Origin: Archegozetes longisetosus
Taxonomy: Eukaryota; Arthropoda; Arachnida; Sarcoptiformes; Trhypochthoniidae
DNA length: 64,000 nucleotides
Assembly: GCA_018873245.2 (NCBI GenBank)
Contig: JAEMBT020000005.1
Span: forward strand, 938,001 to 1,002,000
Reading direction: 5' to 3'
In this document: in pieces, positions 52,551 through 61,888 of the stretch
Layout of the letters: every line of letters starts with the position of its first letter
Numbering within the stretch: position 1 is the stretch's first letter
The notes under the pieces: model-generated
The model's input: only the letters and a program-made list of their open reading frames with translations
What the model was told of the DNA's origin: nothing
Database searches by the model: none
Made by a program: the position numbers and the translations under genes

Positions 52551-55123
52551 TCAATTGTTAGTTTCAAAGAGTTTGTACTGTCCATTAACGTAAACCAGTT
52601 TTTGTTCGCGAACTTTGGAATCGAGAAAATGTCTCAATTCATGTGTTGTCAACTCATTAGAATTAGTTGATTGCATCGCAAACATTTGTAACATTGTATG
52701 AATTCTTTCCAAAGGCAATGAGTTTAGATTATGTAACATGTTTACCACAAAAGACCAGTAAACCGCTAACTTTTCTTCCCTTTCATCATGTAGTGAAGCA
52801 TTACTCTTATTATGTCCTAAATCGTCGTCGAAATCATTTTCGATGTTCATAATCGTTTCGTTGGCATTGGCCGAATGCGAACAAACTATTCTTTCGTCTT
52901 CTATTAGGACAAACTTATCGGTCGTCGTCTCTTTAAGAATACCTTTATTTTGCCAAAAGCTATACGTCTTCTCAGAATCGAAGGCGGAATAGACATGACT
53001 TCACTCAACTCATTGACAGTCCAACTCTGTCTGTCCTGAAAGTGCCAAATAATAGTTGCCTGAATTGGTGGAACCGAAAAATTCAGTTTCTTGCCATTAA
53101 AATCCAGTTCTAATTGAACTAAACCCAAGTGTGACATCCAATTCAGAGTTCGACTTCCTTTAATTGTCTCAAAGGCTTTTGTGTAAGTTTCTGACCCAAC
53201 GGCCACTTCTGGTGGAAGCTTAAGACCACTTACATCTTCAATAGAAGGCAAACCTAACTTTTCGGGCCAGAACTGAGCCGATAGTATCAAAGAATTAATT
53301 GGAAATTTGTCGAACTTATGCGCTTCAATCTCTCCGGCATTGATTCGTTGGTTAATACGTTCAGATTCTTTGACATCTTTTAACATCACTTCACACGCGT
53401 GTAGATCTGATTCACCGAACCTAAGTGTTAATAATTCGAGATTTCTTCGTTCGTGCTCGAGATTACATTCAAAAATAGTTAAGAGTCTTTGTGCAAGTAA
53501 TCGCTGATATTCTTCGACAAATAGATCTTTACTCTCATAGATATTGACTAATATGCTTACGATATCAGAACTACGCAATGATTTCGATGCTCCCGAGTCT
53601 TGCGCCGCATCGATCGGATCCGGAACCCATTGTTGCCAATTTTCAGCTATATTTTCGTCATCACTGTTATAATTCGGTTCATCACCGGTTTGAAGGTTTC
53701 CTTTACGAACTCAGGCGTCAGTTCTGAAGATGTTTCATCAGTCAATGCAGTTATGATACAGCGAACCGTATCATCTCTCGATTTAAGATATTTTCTCACA
53801 GGCTCACAAACAAGTTGTAATATAACACCAGTTGGATCGAGAACTCGAAGTGCTTTTATGGCCGATATATAGGCCGCAAGAATATCACTCGTACTCACAC
53901 CTGGATGTAATAATCGAGTCTCTAATGAGTCTTTAAGAGTTTTGATTAATTTTGGTCTGAAATTTGCGCATTTCTCTAAACACTCTCTTAAGTCAATTAA
54001 TGAAGGCTCAGACTCAGGAAATTCAATAATAATATCAAACATTTGTTCCATTCGACAATTAGCATATGTTTCATAGAGAAAGTGAGTCAATCTTTCCTCT
54101 AGATTAGACATATTTGTGTCAATCGAAGACTCTTCATATACAAAACGAACCCAACCGATAACTGTGTTATCGATCCAGTTCTTTAAGTTACAAATACACG
54201 AAACTTCAAAATTGCCTAAAAGCAAATTTCAAAATGATCAACAAAGTCAAAACAACTGTTTTAAATAATTATATTAACTTAAAAATGATTAATACCTTTA
54301 CAACTTTGATATATATGTTTTCAATACAAGAGTGCATAACAGAAGTGATGGCATCGCCTGACAATACTTCGAGTAAACCCAATTCGCTTAATTGACGATT
54401 CAATTGTAAAAAGTTTGAACTAATTGACTCGCAATTGCATTCATTCAATTTTTCACATCCTTTACATTTACCATCGATTTCAATCATATCTATGGAGTCA
54501 TTATTTGAAGAGTTCATCAAATTAGTCTTATTCTTCTGGTATTGATTCACAAAAAAGGCTAACGAATATGTTTTCAATAAGTATCGATTAAAACTGATAG
54601 GAATGTTAGCCAATAGTATTGATCGCAACAGATTTTTCATCTTGATCTTAAATTTTATAAACTGTTCACAATTATTACTAAAATCAAATGACATCTCAAC
54701 TATTTGATTATTAATCCATTTAATTGAAGACATATACAAACGATTAAAAGCAGAAAACAGTAAACTGTCAAATGAATTCAAATCTTCGTTTGAATTATTC
54801 AATTGTTTTAATCGAAGCGATTGTTGTGATGGAAGTGAACACCAAAACTGTGGCACTAATTCTTCGTTAATGTGATTGCTATACATCTGATAATACCATT
54901 CATGAAGTATTGGCAAAAATGAATTTTCTTCTATTACTGACAAAGCAGTTCTTAATTCTATTAAATTATTTGATATCGCCTTCAATTGAATTAAAAGAAT
55001 AAAACAAATCAATATTAATATAAAGAATTGAAACAGTAAGACAACTACAAATACCTCAAAAGAAAGTAAAGTTTGTGTCAATAAATTCCAGCTTTGGTTT
55101 AATGAAGACATGGTTTGACTCAT
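52551..55123 (-). CDS. ANAPC2: Anaphase-promoting complex subunit 2 (reading frame broken)
   Basis: Cullin-like scaffold of the anaphase-promoting complex ubiquitin ligase; pairs with the RING subunit APC11. Exons 55123-55055, 54979-54296 and 54215-52551. The start MSQTMSSLNQSWNLLTQ is the first family-compatible ATG. Landmarks: LSELGLLEVLSGDAITSVMH, IGWVRFVYEES, ETRLLHPGVSTSDILAAYIS, AIKALRVLDPTGVI, WVPDPIDA, LRSSDIVSILVNIYESKDLF, LLTLRFGESDLHACEVMLKD, TLNWMSHLGLVQLELDF and the C-terminal winged helix FLDSKVREQKLVYVNGQYKL. Two single-base losses break the frame: in an A-run at about 53697-53699 and in a T-run at about 52955-52958 (minus-strand sense). The exon 2-3 junction is also out of phase by one base in a GG context. 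Conservation on both sides of every break argues for sequence errors or very recent decay. 5' pieces are copied at 57.4 and 59.7 kb. Confidence 0.88.
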
Positions 55124-55267
55124 TGTTATTGACAAAAGTAACTGAAAACATTTTGATCGTATTTTCAATCAACATAAACATAAATTTGAATAAGAGGGAC
55201 CGTTCTATAATTACTCACAAACGTTCGAATTTCAGCCAAATATCAATTGGTAGAAATTCTGAGTTTT

Positions 55268-55268
<1 letters not shown>

Positions 55269-55329
<61 letters not shown>
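55269..55329 (+). repeat. (CT)n microsatellite
   Basis: Uninterrupted CT dinucleotide run of 61 bases, about 150 bases upstream of the ANAPC2 start, so on the ANAPC2 sense strand it reads (GA)n in the promoter or 5' UTR. Confidence 0.97.
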
Positions 55330-55331
<2 letters not shown>

Positions 55332-55571
55332 CTCAACGATCTTGCAATTTAAACATCGAAACTCTGTTTAGTCTAAAGGAAAAGTTTTGTGTAAAACTTT
55401 TACTCTAAAATTTTACACCAAAATTAGAGATTCGTATGCGCTTTAAACCAGTTAAAAAGAAGTCATTCAAGTTTTAACCCTAAAAAGAATTCCACTCATT
55501 GCCGGGGAGTGTTTCAGTTATAAAATTTTAATCACTTTTGTGGCAGGATTTCACAAAATTTCAGTTGTAAT

Positions 55572-56024
55572 TAGGGTGACCAAGTCAAAATATTTTAAAT
55601 GCGGGACAAAAAATTAGCCCCCTTATAAAGTATTTTTAAAAGTTTTAATTTTAAAACAAATTTTATTCACAAATTTACAATCTTTATTTTTCAAAATATT
55701 GTACTTCTAAGATTTTGCTGCATATAATAATTCGTTATAGCTTTGTATGAGATCATAAAATTCGGAACCTGTCGTTGAAAAACGAAATCGTTTGCGTACT
55801 TCTGCTTTAAATAAACTGATATTCATTCGATTACGTTCATTAGTCCAAAGATCTTGCATTACACTAAAAACTCTCTCAACATAATCATTACAAATCGTGT
55901 TGACATCAAAATTGCATTCTTTGCATTAAACAGAAACATACAGCGAAAGCTTTTATGATAAATCTTAAAATGTGCGATACTTTCCATCCCGCAAAAGGCG
56001 CATGCAGAACACTTGGTCACCCTA
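55572..56024 (-). mobile_element. hAT-family DNA transposon relic (453 bp)
   Basis: Terminal inverted repeats TAGGGTGACCAAGT/ACTTGGTCACCCTA bounded by an 8-base duplication, GTTGTAAT on the left and GCTGTAAT on the right. On the minus strand a frame reads VERVFSVMQDLWTNERNRMN, then EVRKRFRFSTTGSEFYDLI, which is the C-terminal dimerisation region of hAT transposases. Only the C-terminal end survives. The uninterrupted site is visible in the diverged copy near 57653-57670 (TTTCAGTTGTATTACATATT). Confidence 0.8.
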
Positions 56025-56124
56025 GCTGTAATAATATTAAAAATGAAGTTTATACATAGTAATCAAACTGTAATACGATCTTTTTCAATTTACCAGTTAT
56101 TTAAATAACACAGGACAAGACATG

Positions 56125-56335
56125 TATTTAACTAATGTTTGAATACAAATCAAGATTAAAATTATATTCATATCTCTTTATAGAGAACATTAATTAGGTT
56201 TTAAAAGTTATGATTTTCGTAAATCAATGAATGAATGTTAAGATAGAATAATTTGATGTATTTTATCGTGGATTCACTCAAAGCATTGCTTCGTATCCAA
56301 CGTTAACATTTGACGCTAGTTTCTAAAATGGAAAA
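56125..56335 (-). pseudogene. Inverted decayed TOMM20 3' flank copy
   Basis: Reverse complement aligns with the TOMM20 3' flank and its copies: ACATTCATTCATTGATTTAC, then ATAACTTTTAAAA and AGAGATATGAATA. Non-coding. Confidence 0.55.
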
Positions 56336-56450
56336 ATTTATATTTTGTAGAAACTGTAAATGTGCAGCAAATTTAATAGAATTATTAAAACGTGCCATCG
56401 AATCCAAACAATTGGTCAGCTCAGAAAAAATCGAATAAGAATTCATTCTA
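56319..56450 (+). pseudogene. Gene X family, copy E (exon 1 end only)
   Basis: Ends in a stretch reading NLIELLKRAIESKQLVSSEK, parallel to LKHLKCAIRLRQLFSSQK of copy C, followed by a similar post-exon sequence (AATATATTTTTAGG). Only this fragment is recognisable, with a stop directly after. Confidence 0.5.
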
Positions 56451-56723
56451 AAATATATTTTTAGGCTTTTCTATAAAACTGCAAACTCTGGCAAAATCTT
56501 AATGTATATTCTGACAAAAATTTTTGGGATTAGGCGCGAAATCACAAACACATTTAAATCTGAGACTTACCCTTTAGACCCCCTACGTCTAAGATTAAAC
56601 ATTTGATAGAACAATCTTATAGAAGAGTTTTGATTTTATTTAACTTCCAAGTCATAATTTTATTGAATATAAATAATGTGAAAATCCTACCTTATCAATG
56701 AATTTAAAAGCATTTAATGTTTA
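56451..56723. other. Spacer without recognised features
   Basis: AT-rich; I see no gene, repeat end or RNA signal in it. Confidence 0.35.
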
Positions 56724-56801
56724 GCTCTCTTAGTGGCCAAGTGGTTAGTGTACTGACCATTGATATAGAACAGGGTCGGGTTCGTGTACACAATTGGCGA
56801 T
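56724..56801 (+). repeat. tRNA-like sequence with pol III A and B boxes and T-run (tRNA-derived SINE or tRNA pseudogene)
   Basis: Contains TAGTGGCCAAGTGGTTAGTG, a good A box with D loop, and 30 bases later GGGTTCGTGTAC, a B box with two changes from GGTTCGANNCC. A run of seven T follows at 56801 region, as in a pol III terminator. The anticodon arm does not fold properly and no acceptor stem pairs, so it is not a functional tRNA. No clear SINE tail delimits it. Confidence 0.55.
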
Positions 56802-56990
56802 TTTTTTAATATCAAAATATTATTCTTTCAATTTTTCATTTAAAAATTTGTCTTATTATGCTTTTACCCAGGCATTGTTGTAAATTATACGCATACTTCA
56901 ATTCGATCGCAGTCAATTTATCGACACTCATTTTATCGACACATTTTATCAGGGAGTGTCACAATTGTTCCACACTTGCAATTGATCAAC

Positions 56991-57145
56991 AGAAGGCAAC
57001 TAATGACCATTTCCAACTAAAGTAGCCTACGAGAAGCAACCGATAGCCATTTTCATATCAGACGATCTACAGGAAGTGAACGATGGCCAGTATCAATTCA
57101 GATGACCTGCGGGAAGTAATCGATGGCCATTTTCCATGTCAGATA
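56991..57145 (+). repeat. 40-bp minisatellite, about four copies
   Basis: Monomers start at 56991, 57031, 57071 and 57111 and share the frame GGAAGTNAACGATGGCCATT and a second half ending GATGACCTNC. Identity between neighbours is roughly 70-80 percent. Immediately followed by an inverted-repeat element that shares the last bases (TCAGAT). Confidence 0.7.
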
Positions 57146-57308
57146 CGCTTAAGACTTATATCTCTGAAAACTGTGTGCAGAACCCTTTGAAATAATAGCG
57201 TATCACCGATGTTCATCGGTGGACCTATTGGAATAGATGATGATATGCAGATCATTTTAAAGGGTTTTGCACGCGGTTTCCAGAGATATAAATCTTAAGT
57301 ATATCAGA
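57139..57308. mobile_element. 170-bp inverted-repeat element (MITE-like)
   Basis: Ends TCAGATACGCTTAAGACTTA and, reversed, TCTGATATACTTAAGATTTA; inverted similarity continues over about 55 bases each side (ATATCTCTG, AACCCTTT). Loop contains a small perfect hairpin ACCGATGTTCATCGGT. No coding capacity. Confidence 0.65.
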
Positions 57309-57399
57309 TGAACACTTCAAGAGTTAATTTTGAAAATTTGATTACCACTCTTTAAAAACGAATTAACTACATAATAACGGGTGTTTCGAACTCAAGAAT

Positions 57400-57620
57400 G
57401 AAAACAAATCAATATTAATATAAAAAATTGAAACAGTAAGACAACTACAAATACCTCAAAAGAAAGGAAAGTTTGTGTCAATAAATTTCAGCTTTGGTTC
57501 AATGAAGACATAGTTTAACTCATTATTATTGATTGAACAATAGTAATTAACTGAAATGATTTTGATTGTTTTCAACGAACATAAACATAAGTTTGAATAA
57601 GATTAGCTTTAGTTATAAAA
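57400..57620 (-). pseudogene. Decayed copy of ANAPC2 exon 1 and 5' flank, same orientation
   Basis: Aligns with 55005-55190 almost base for base (for example AAATACCTCAAAAGAAAG in both). On the minus strand the start is kept but CAA has become TAA at codon 3 and TGG has become TGA, so it cannot encode the N-terminus. The (CT)n run is absent here. Confidence 0.75.
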
Positions 57621-57884
57621 TTTGAATCACTTTATGATAAGTTTCACAAATTTCAGTTGTATTACATATTAAAAATGAAGTAATCAAAGTAATACGATTT
57701 TTCCATTTATCAATTATATAAATAACAACGTAAGACACTTTGGGTAATGTTTGAATATAAATCTAGATTAAATTGACACATAACAAACAAATGAACACAT
57801 AATACACAAAACACAAACTCAGAACTAGAAACTTTTATCTTTTAATTGTCAGTACAATTCGTACTGACCATTTATTAAGACACA

Positions 57885-58112
57885 TGTATATAAAAGGGAG
57901 CCCTATTTCAAGAGCTCCTCAGAAACGATTTGACAACAAAACGATTCACATCAAGTGAAGTACAACTTTTGTTCTTCCTTTTGTCTCCTTTCCTTTCTTT
58001 TGCTTCGCTTCCTCAAAATGTGACAGTTCGCAAGGGTTACCGCCTGTCTGAGGATATTTCCTCAGTAAACCTCGGCGGCTTATAGGCGGGAGTATTGACA
58101 TCCCATCTTATA
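57885..58112 (+). promoter_or_regulatory. Strong TATA-type promoter followed by a structured, possibly LTR-derived, leader
   Basis: TATATAAAAGGGAG at about 57889 is the best TATA box in the right part. Downstream come a pyrimidine-rich stretch and then CTGAGGATATTTCCTCAG, a 7-bp perfect hairpin, nested between CCGCCT and AGGCGG, which can pair. No open frame follows. It may be a solo LTR (5' TGACAC near 57773, 3' TTGACA near 58098) but I find no convincing target duplication. Confidence 0.4.
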
Positions 58113-58162
58113 ATTATTAAATAGCGGAAACGATGCGTTGGGTTTATGGTGAATCACTTGAA

Positions 58163-58690
58163 TCACTGACTAACAGAATCGGCTGAAATTGGCGATTGGT
58201 TGTTGAAATATCTCACCACTTGCATGATTGCTTCCAAACTAGAAAGAGCCTTCTCTACAGCTTGAATTTGGCTGAAAGTAATATCAAATTTTAGTTTAAT
58301 TAAAATTTTTAAAAATCAAATTGTAGTCAGCGTTACTTTTGATTTGGATGGTAATCGGTTCGAAGTTTTGAATATTTAAAATCATCTTTAAGTCTTAAAA
58401 GTTGATACGCAATTAATTTAACAATAAGCTCTTTGCCTATAGGCTAGTTAGATCAAAACCAGAATCCAATGCAGTCCGATTTTATCTGAACTGAATAATT
58501 CTTTGTATTTGATGGCACATTTTAATATTTCTTTTAAATGCGAAGTAGAATCTCCAACGACCGCTTGCCAAAGAACAGCATCCATCCCAACTTTAAATTT
58601 ATGTGCATTCGTCACTGCTATCACAAGTGATTTGCGTTTTAAAATTTCACTTTTCTTATCATAAGTCTTAGGTTTTGTCCTACTTATCAT
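58163..58690 (-). pseudogene. Gene X family, copy F (inverted; intron 1 and start of exon 2 lost)
   Basis: Exon 1 is open from the ATG at 58690: MISRTKPKTYDKKSEILKRK, then VIAVTNAHKFKVGMDAVLWQ and LKCAIKYKELFSSDKI. It then runs without an intron into the middle of exon 2 (GLHWILVLI then stop). The end of exon 2 (KLRTDYHPNQK), its donor, a short intron and exon 3 (QIQAVEKALSSLEAIM, NQSPISADSVSQ, stop) follow. The most diverged readable copy; its residues help define which positions of the family were kept. Confidence 0.65.
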
Positions 58691-58729
58691 TTTATTTGCA
58701 ATTCAAAGAGTTCAACAAAATAATTGGCA

Positions 58730-59114
58730 CGAAAATAGTCTAAATGTTTGAATATAGGAGTCGTGCGTCGTCTTAGGTATATGTGTTATGCGGTTACCGT
58801 TCGACTTGCATGAGAATGGCATGCGTGGCGCATAAGGCTATTGAGTGCTCTCTAACTCTGACCTGAAGTGCAAATGTGTTCCACATATCCCCTCTGTTCC
58901 ATTGTTTACTATTAAAATGCGACTATAGTTGTCTTTATGTGCTTGGGTCATATACTACACTCTAAGTTCAGTAACTGTAAAGAGTTGTCACTTAATCTTT
59001 TGCACCGTTTAGTTAAGATTGAGTTTTAATATTTATACTAAAAACTTATCAATTGTGATTAAAGCAAAAATTTGATAAAAAGGATAAGGAATCTACAGAA
59101 AGGTTGATATTGTA
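58730..59114 (-). repeat. Inverted promoter block and spacer of unit F
   Basis: Reverse complement aligns with the unit spacers: AATATCAACCTTTCTGTAGA at its far end, the TTACAGTTACTGAACTTAGA block, and a TATGCGCCACGCATGCCATT block next to exon 1 of copy F. Confidence 0.6.
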
Positions 59115-59639
59115 AAGTCTGGATATTTAATAGGAGCGTGTACGAAATCAAATTTTAAAATATAGCACTTTATTTAACATAACCACAAATTACATAAGAT
59201 TTCACAGGATTTTTAACACTGGAAGAAAGAGCGAAAATTTTAGGAAAAACACGACATTTTATAGGAACAATAGGCGGGTTAAGTTGAAAAATATTTTACA
59301 ACGATAGGTTAAATCTTACAAGGTTAATAGCACATTTAGCTATGATTGGAAAATGGTATATTTAGGACATACTTAGGTAGGTTTTAAGAGATGAAATATG
59401 CTTACTATCAGCTGTCTTCATAACTTTTACAGTTGAGACAAGCATGTGAAGATTTCTTTTGTACAAATAAAAAAATAATCTTTAAGTCAGTAATAAATGT
59501 TGACATATAAGGTGAGTTATGAGAATTAGAGTTTAGAAATATAGGTTATTACAAAAATATTATGATATAGGTCTAATTAAGAAACTAAGACGTTATTACA
59601 ATATTAACATGTAGTTCCACTCAATAATGATGGTGATAT
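59115..59639. other. Unique spacer, no feature recognised
   Basis: Begins where the inverted unit F spacer stops aligning and ends at the second ANAPC2 fragment. AT-rich, with no open frame or repeat that I can place; it might be an insertion or older flank. Confidence 0.4.
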
Positions 59640-60190
59640 AATAATTTAACGGAAAGGCCCCTAATCTTATTCAAACTTATGTTTATGTTGATTGAAGACA
59701 ACCAAAATCATTTCAGTTAATTACTATTATTCAGCCAATAATAATGAGTCAATACATGTCTTCATTGAACCTAAGCTGGAATTTATTGATATACTGTAGG
59801 TGTCTTACAGCTTTAATTTTCACATTAATGTTGATTTTTTTCATTCTTTTAATTCAATTTAAAACTAAATCGAATAATTCAATAGAATTAAAGACTGCTT
59901 TGTCAGAAATAGAAGAAAATTCATGTTTTCCAATATATCATGAGCGGTATTATCAGATGTATAGCAATCACATTAACGAAAAATTAGTTCCACAGTTTTG
60001 GTCTTCACTTCCATCACAATAAAACAATTGAATAATTCAAATAAAGATTTTAATGCATTTAACAGTTTAGTGTTTTCAGTATTACAGATAAAATATTCAA
60101 TTAAAAAGTTCAAAACTATTCAGTCAATGTCAATAAATACAGTAATGAGTTATTCGAAAGGTAACAGACGTTTGTGGTCATTGTGATCAT
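59640..60190 (+). pseudogene. Decayed copy of ANAPC2 exon 1, intron 1 and start of exon 2, opposite orientation
   Basis: Reads MSQYMSSLNLSWNLL, an intron-derived stretch, then SNNSIELKTALSEIEENS and YYQMYSNHINEKLVPQFWSS before a stop. These match the ANAPC2 N-terminus (SNNLIELRTALSVIEENSF, YYQMYSNHINEELVPQFWCS). Intron 1 is retained, so this is a DNA duplication. Together with 57400-57620 it forms an inverted pair around copy F. Confidence 0.8.
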
Positions 60191-60284
60191 TTATTCGTGA
60201 GATAATCGTGAAGAAGTGCTTTTCTCCATAGCACATAAAACTTGAAATCATTTGTCTTTACGGCCAAAAGAGTCGCACAAATAA

Positions 60285-61009
60285 AAAAAAGTGAGAGCAG
60301 TTCCTAACGCAATTCATTACTTGTAATGGTACTAACCAACGCACACAAATTTAAGATCGGAATGGAATACTTAGTATAGGATGGTTTTATTGGAAGTCAC
60401 ACTGCAATGTTAATTAAATATTTAAAATATGCCATTCGTTCGAGTCAATTGTTCAGCTCACGAAAAATCAAGTAAGCTTTCACTTCATAATAAATTTTAG
60501 TTAATTTCTCATAACCATTTGTTATTCAATTAAATTATATTAAAAGCACTCACACTAGTCTATACTGTTAAACCACATATTAATTCAATAAAATTAACGC
60601 ATGTCTTGTTTTTTAGCAATTATGAGAAACTGGTTGAAATTGAGCAAGAATATGCAATGAATTCTGGTTTCGGACCATTTTTGTGGGATTGCCGAATATT
60701 AGAGATAAAGCCACAATAATTGAACTAATTCATTATAGTCTTATGACGTTTAAGGAAGGTTTGAAAAATATGAAGCTTCGACCCGATAAAGTCTAACCAA
60801 ATCAAAGGTAACTACCAATTGAAACACTTCCATAAGCCTACGAATTAAATGATGAATTAATTTACTTAAATTTTGATATTTCAGTCAAATTCAAGCTATA
60901 AAGGAGGCTCTTCTAAGTTTGAAGCCAATTATGAAAGAAATGAATATTTCACAATCAATCGCCGATTTCAACTAATTCTATTAGCTCAAGTGATTCGCCT
61001 GAGATTTAG
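60285..61009 (+). pseudogene. Gene X family, copy G
   Basis: Exon 1 body from 60292 (ESSS-like, then VTNAHKFKIGMEYL followed by a TAG), ending at an AAATCAAGTAAGC donor. Exon 2 from about 60617 (NYEKLVEIEQEYAMNSGFGP) has a frameshift in the VEVPNIRDKATII part. Exon 3 from about 60885 (QIQAIKEALLSLKPIMKEM) ends DSPEI-like and TAG. The start of exon 1 is replaced by foreign sequence. A decayed TOMM20 tail follows. Confidence 0.65.
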
Positions 61010-61014
61010 TGCAT

Positions 61015-61290
61015 TTCCCCATTTTTTGCCATTTATTGATTCGAAGATTCTCTCTTATCAGTCTTGTCAATTTTCAGATAGGCTTGTATTTTTTAATAAT
61101 TAGTTTCAACAAATACCAATTTTTCTATTTTAGGAATTAGCGTTGAATGTAAGTATTTGCAATACTTCGAATGAATCTACAACAAAAGACGTCCAATTAT
61201 TTTATTATAACATTCATTTGTGAAAATCATAACATTTTAAAATTCATTTATATTCATTGTATAGAGATATGAATAGAATTTCAATTTTGA
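61015..61290 (+). pseudogene. Decayed TOMM20 3' end copy after X copy G
   Basis: Shares with 43585-43870 CCATTTATTGATTCGAAGAT, TTCTATTTTAG before the exon 4 position, CAATACTTCGAATGAATC and ATAACATTCATT, and the flank AGAGATATGAATAGAATTT. The splice donor of the TOMM20 exon 3 has mutated. Confidence 0.65.
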
Positions 61291-61298
61291 CTTATATT

Positions 61299-61840
61299 TT
61301 ACATCTAATCTCTAATAATTATTTAATCTTAAGAATAGATATATAATCTTAAGATTAAATAAGGTCTTTGTTGTTGAAAATAAGAATCTATTATTAACTT
61401 AAAACGACTTGATTTATAAAATCTTAAGTTTGTGTAAAGCTTCTTATCTAAAGCTGATTTTTAAAAATAATTTTTGAATAGTCAGACAAATGAAAACTGT
61501 AATTCTTAACAATAAGTTTAGAAGAATAAACAATAAACAAATATTGAGTTAAATGCAGTTGTGAATTTCATTTGGGTTACAAAGATTTTGAAACAATTTT
61601 AGATCAACTATTGGATGAAAAATGAAATTTGAGTCGTTTTCTACTAATAAAATTTTGTATGAACACTCAAATATAATAAAATTAGTTTTAGACAAGAAGG
61701 CTTATATAAACTCAAGATTATATAAAACAAGTCATTTAAAGTTGATAATAGATTTTGATTTTCAACTATAAATAAAGGCCTTATTTATTGTTAAAATTAT
61801 GCATCTCTTCTTAAGATTAAATAATTGAGATTAAATGTAA
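61299..61840. mobile_element. Inverted-repeat element, about 540 bp with 150-base arms
   Basis: Left arm starts TTACATCTAATCTC and right arm, reversed, TTACATTTAATCTC; similarity continues inward through TTATTTAATCTTAAGAA, AATCTATTAT and AACTT. Arms about 61299-61455 and 61690-61840. No coding capacity. Target duplication not clear (TATA on both sides at best). Confidence 0.6.
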
Positions 61841-61888
61841 CATATACAAAACTAACTAAATAAATCTTTTATCTGTATTATTAATTAT

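Noticed and set aside
52940-52970. Programmed ribosomal frameshift in ANAPC2
   Set aside because: No known slippery heptamer or downstream pseudoknot is seen, and a second break exists; simple base loss explains both.
55075-55371. 98-residue frame with a long Leu-Ser run
   Set aside because: Translation of the (CT)n microsatellite and ANAPC2 antisense sequence.
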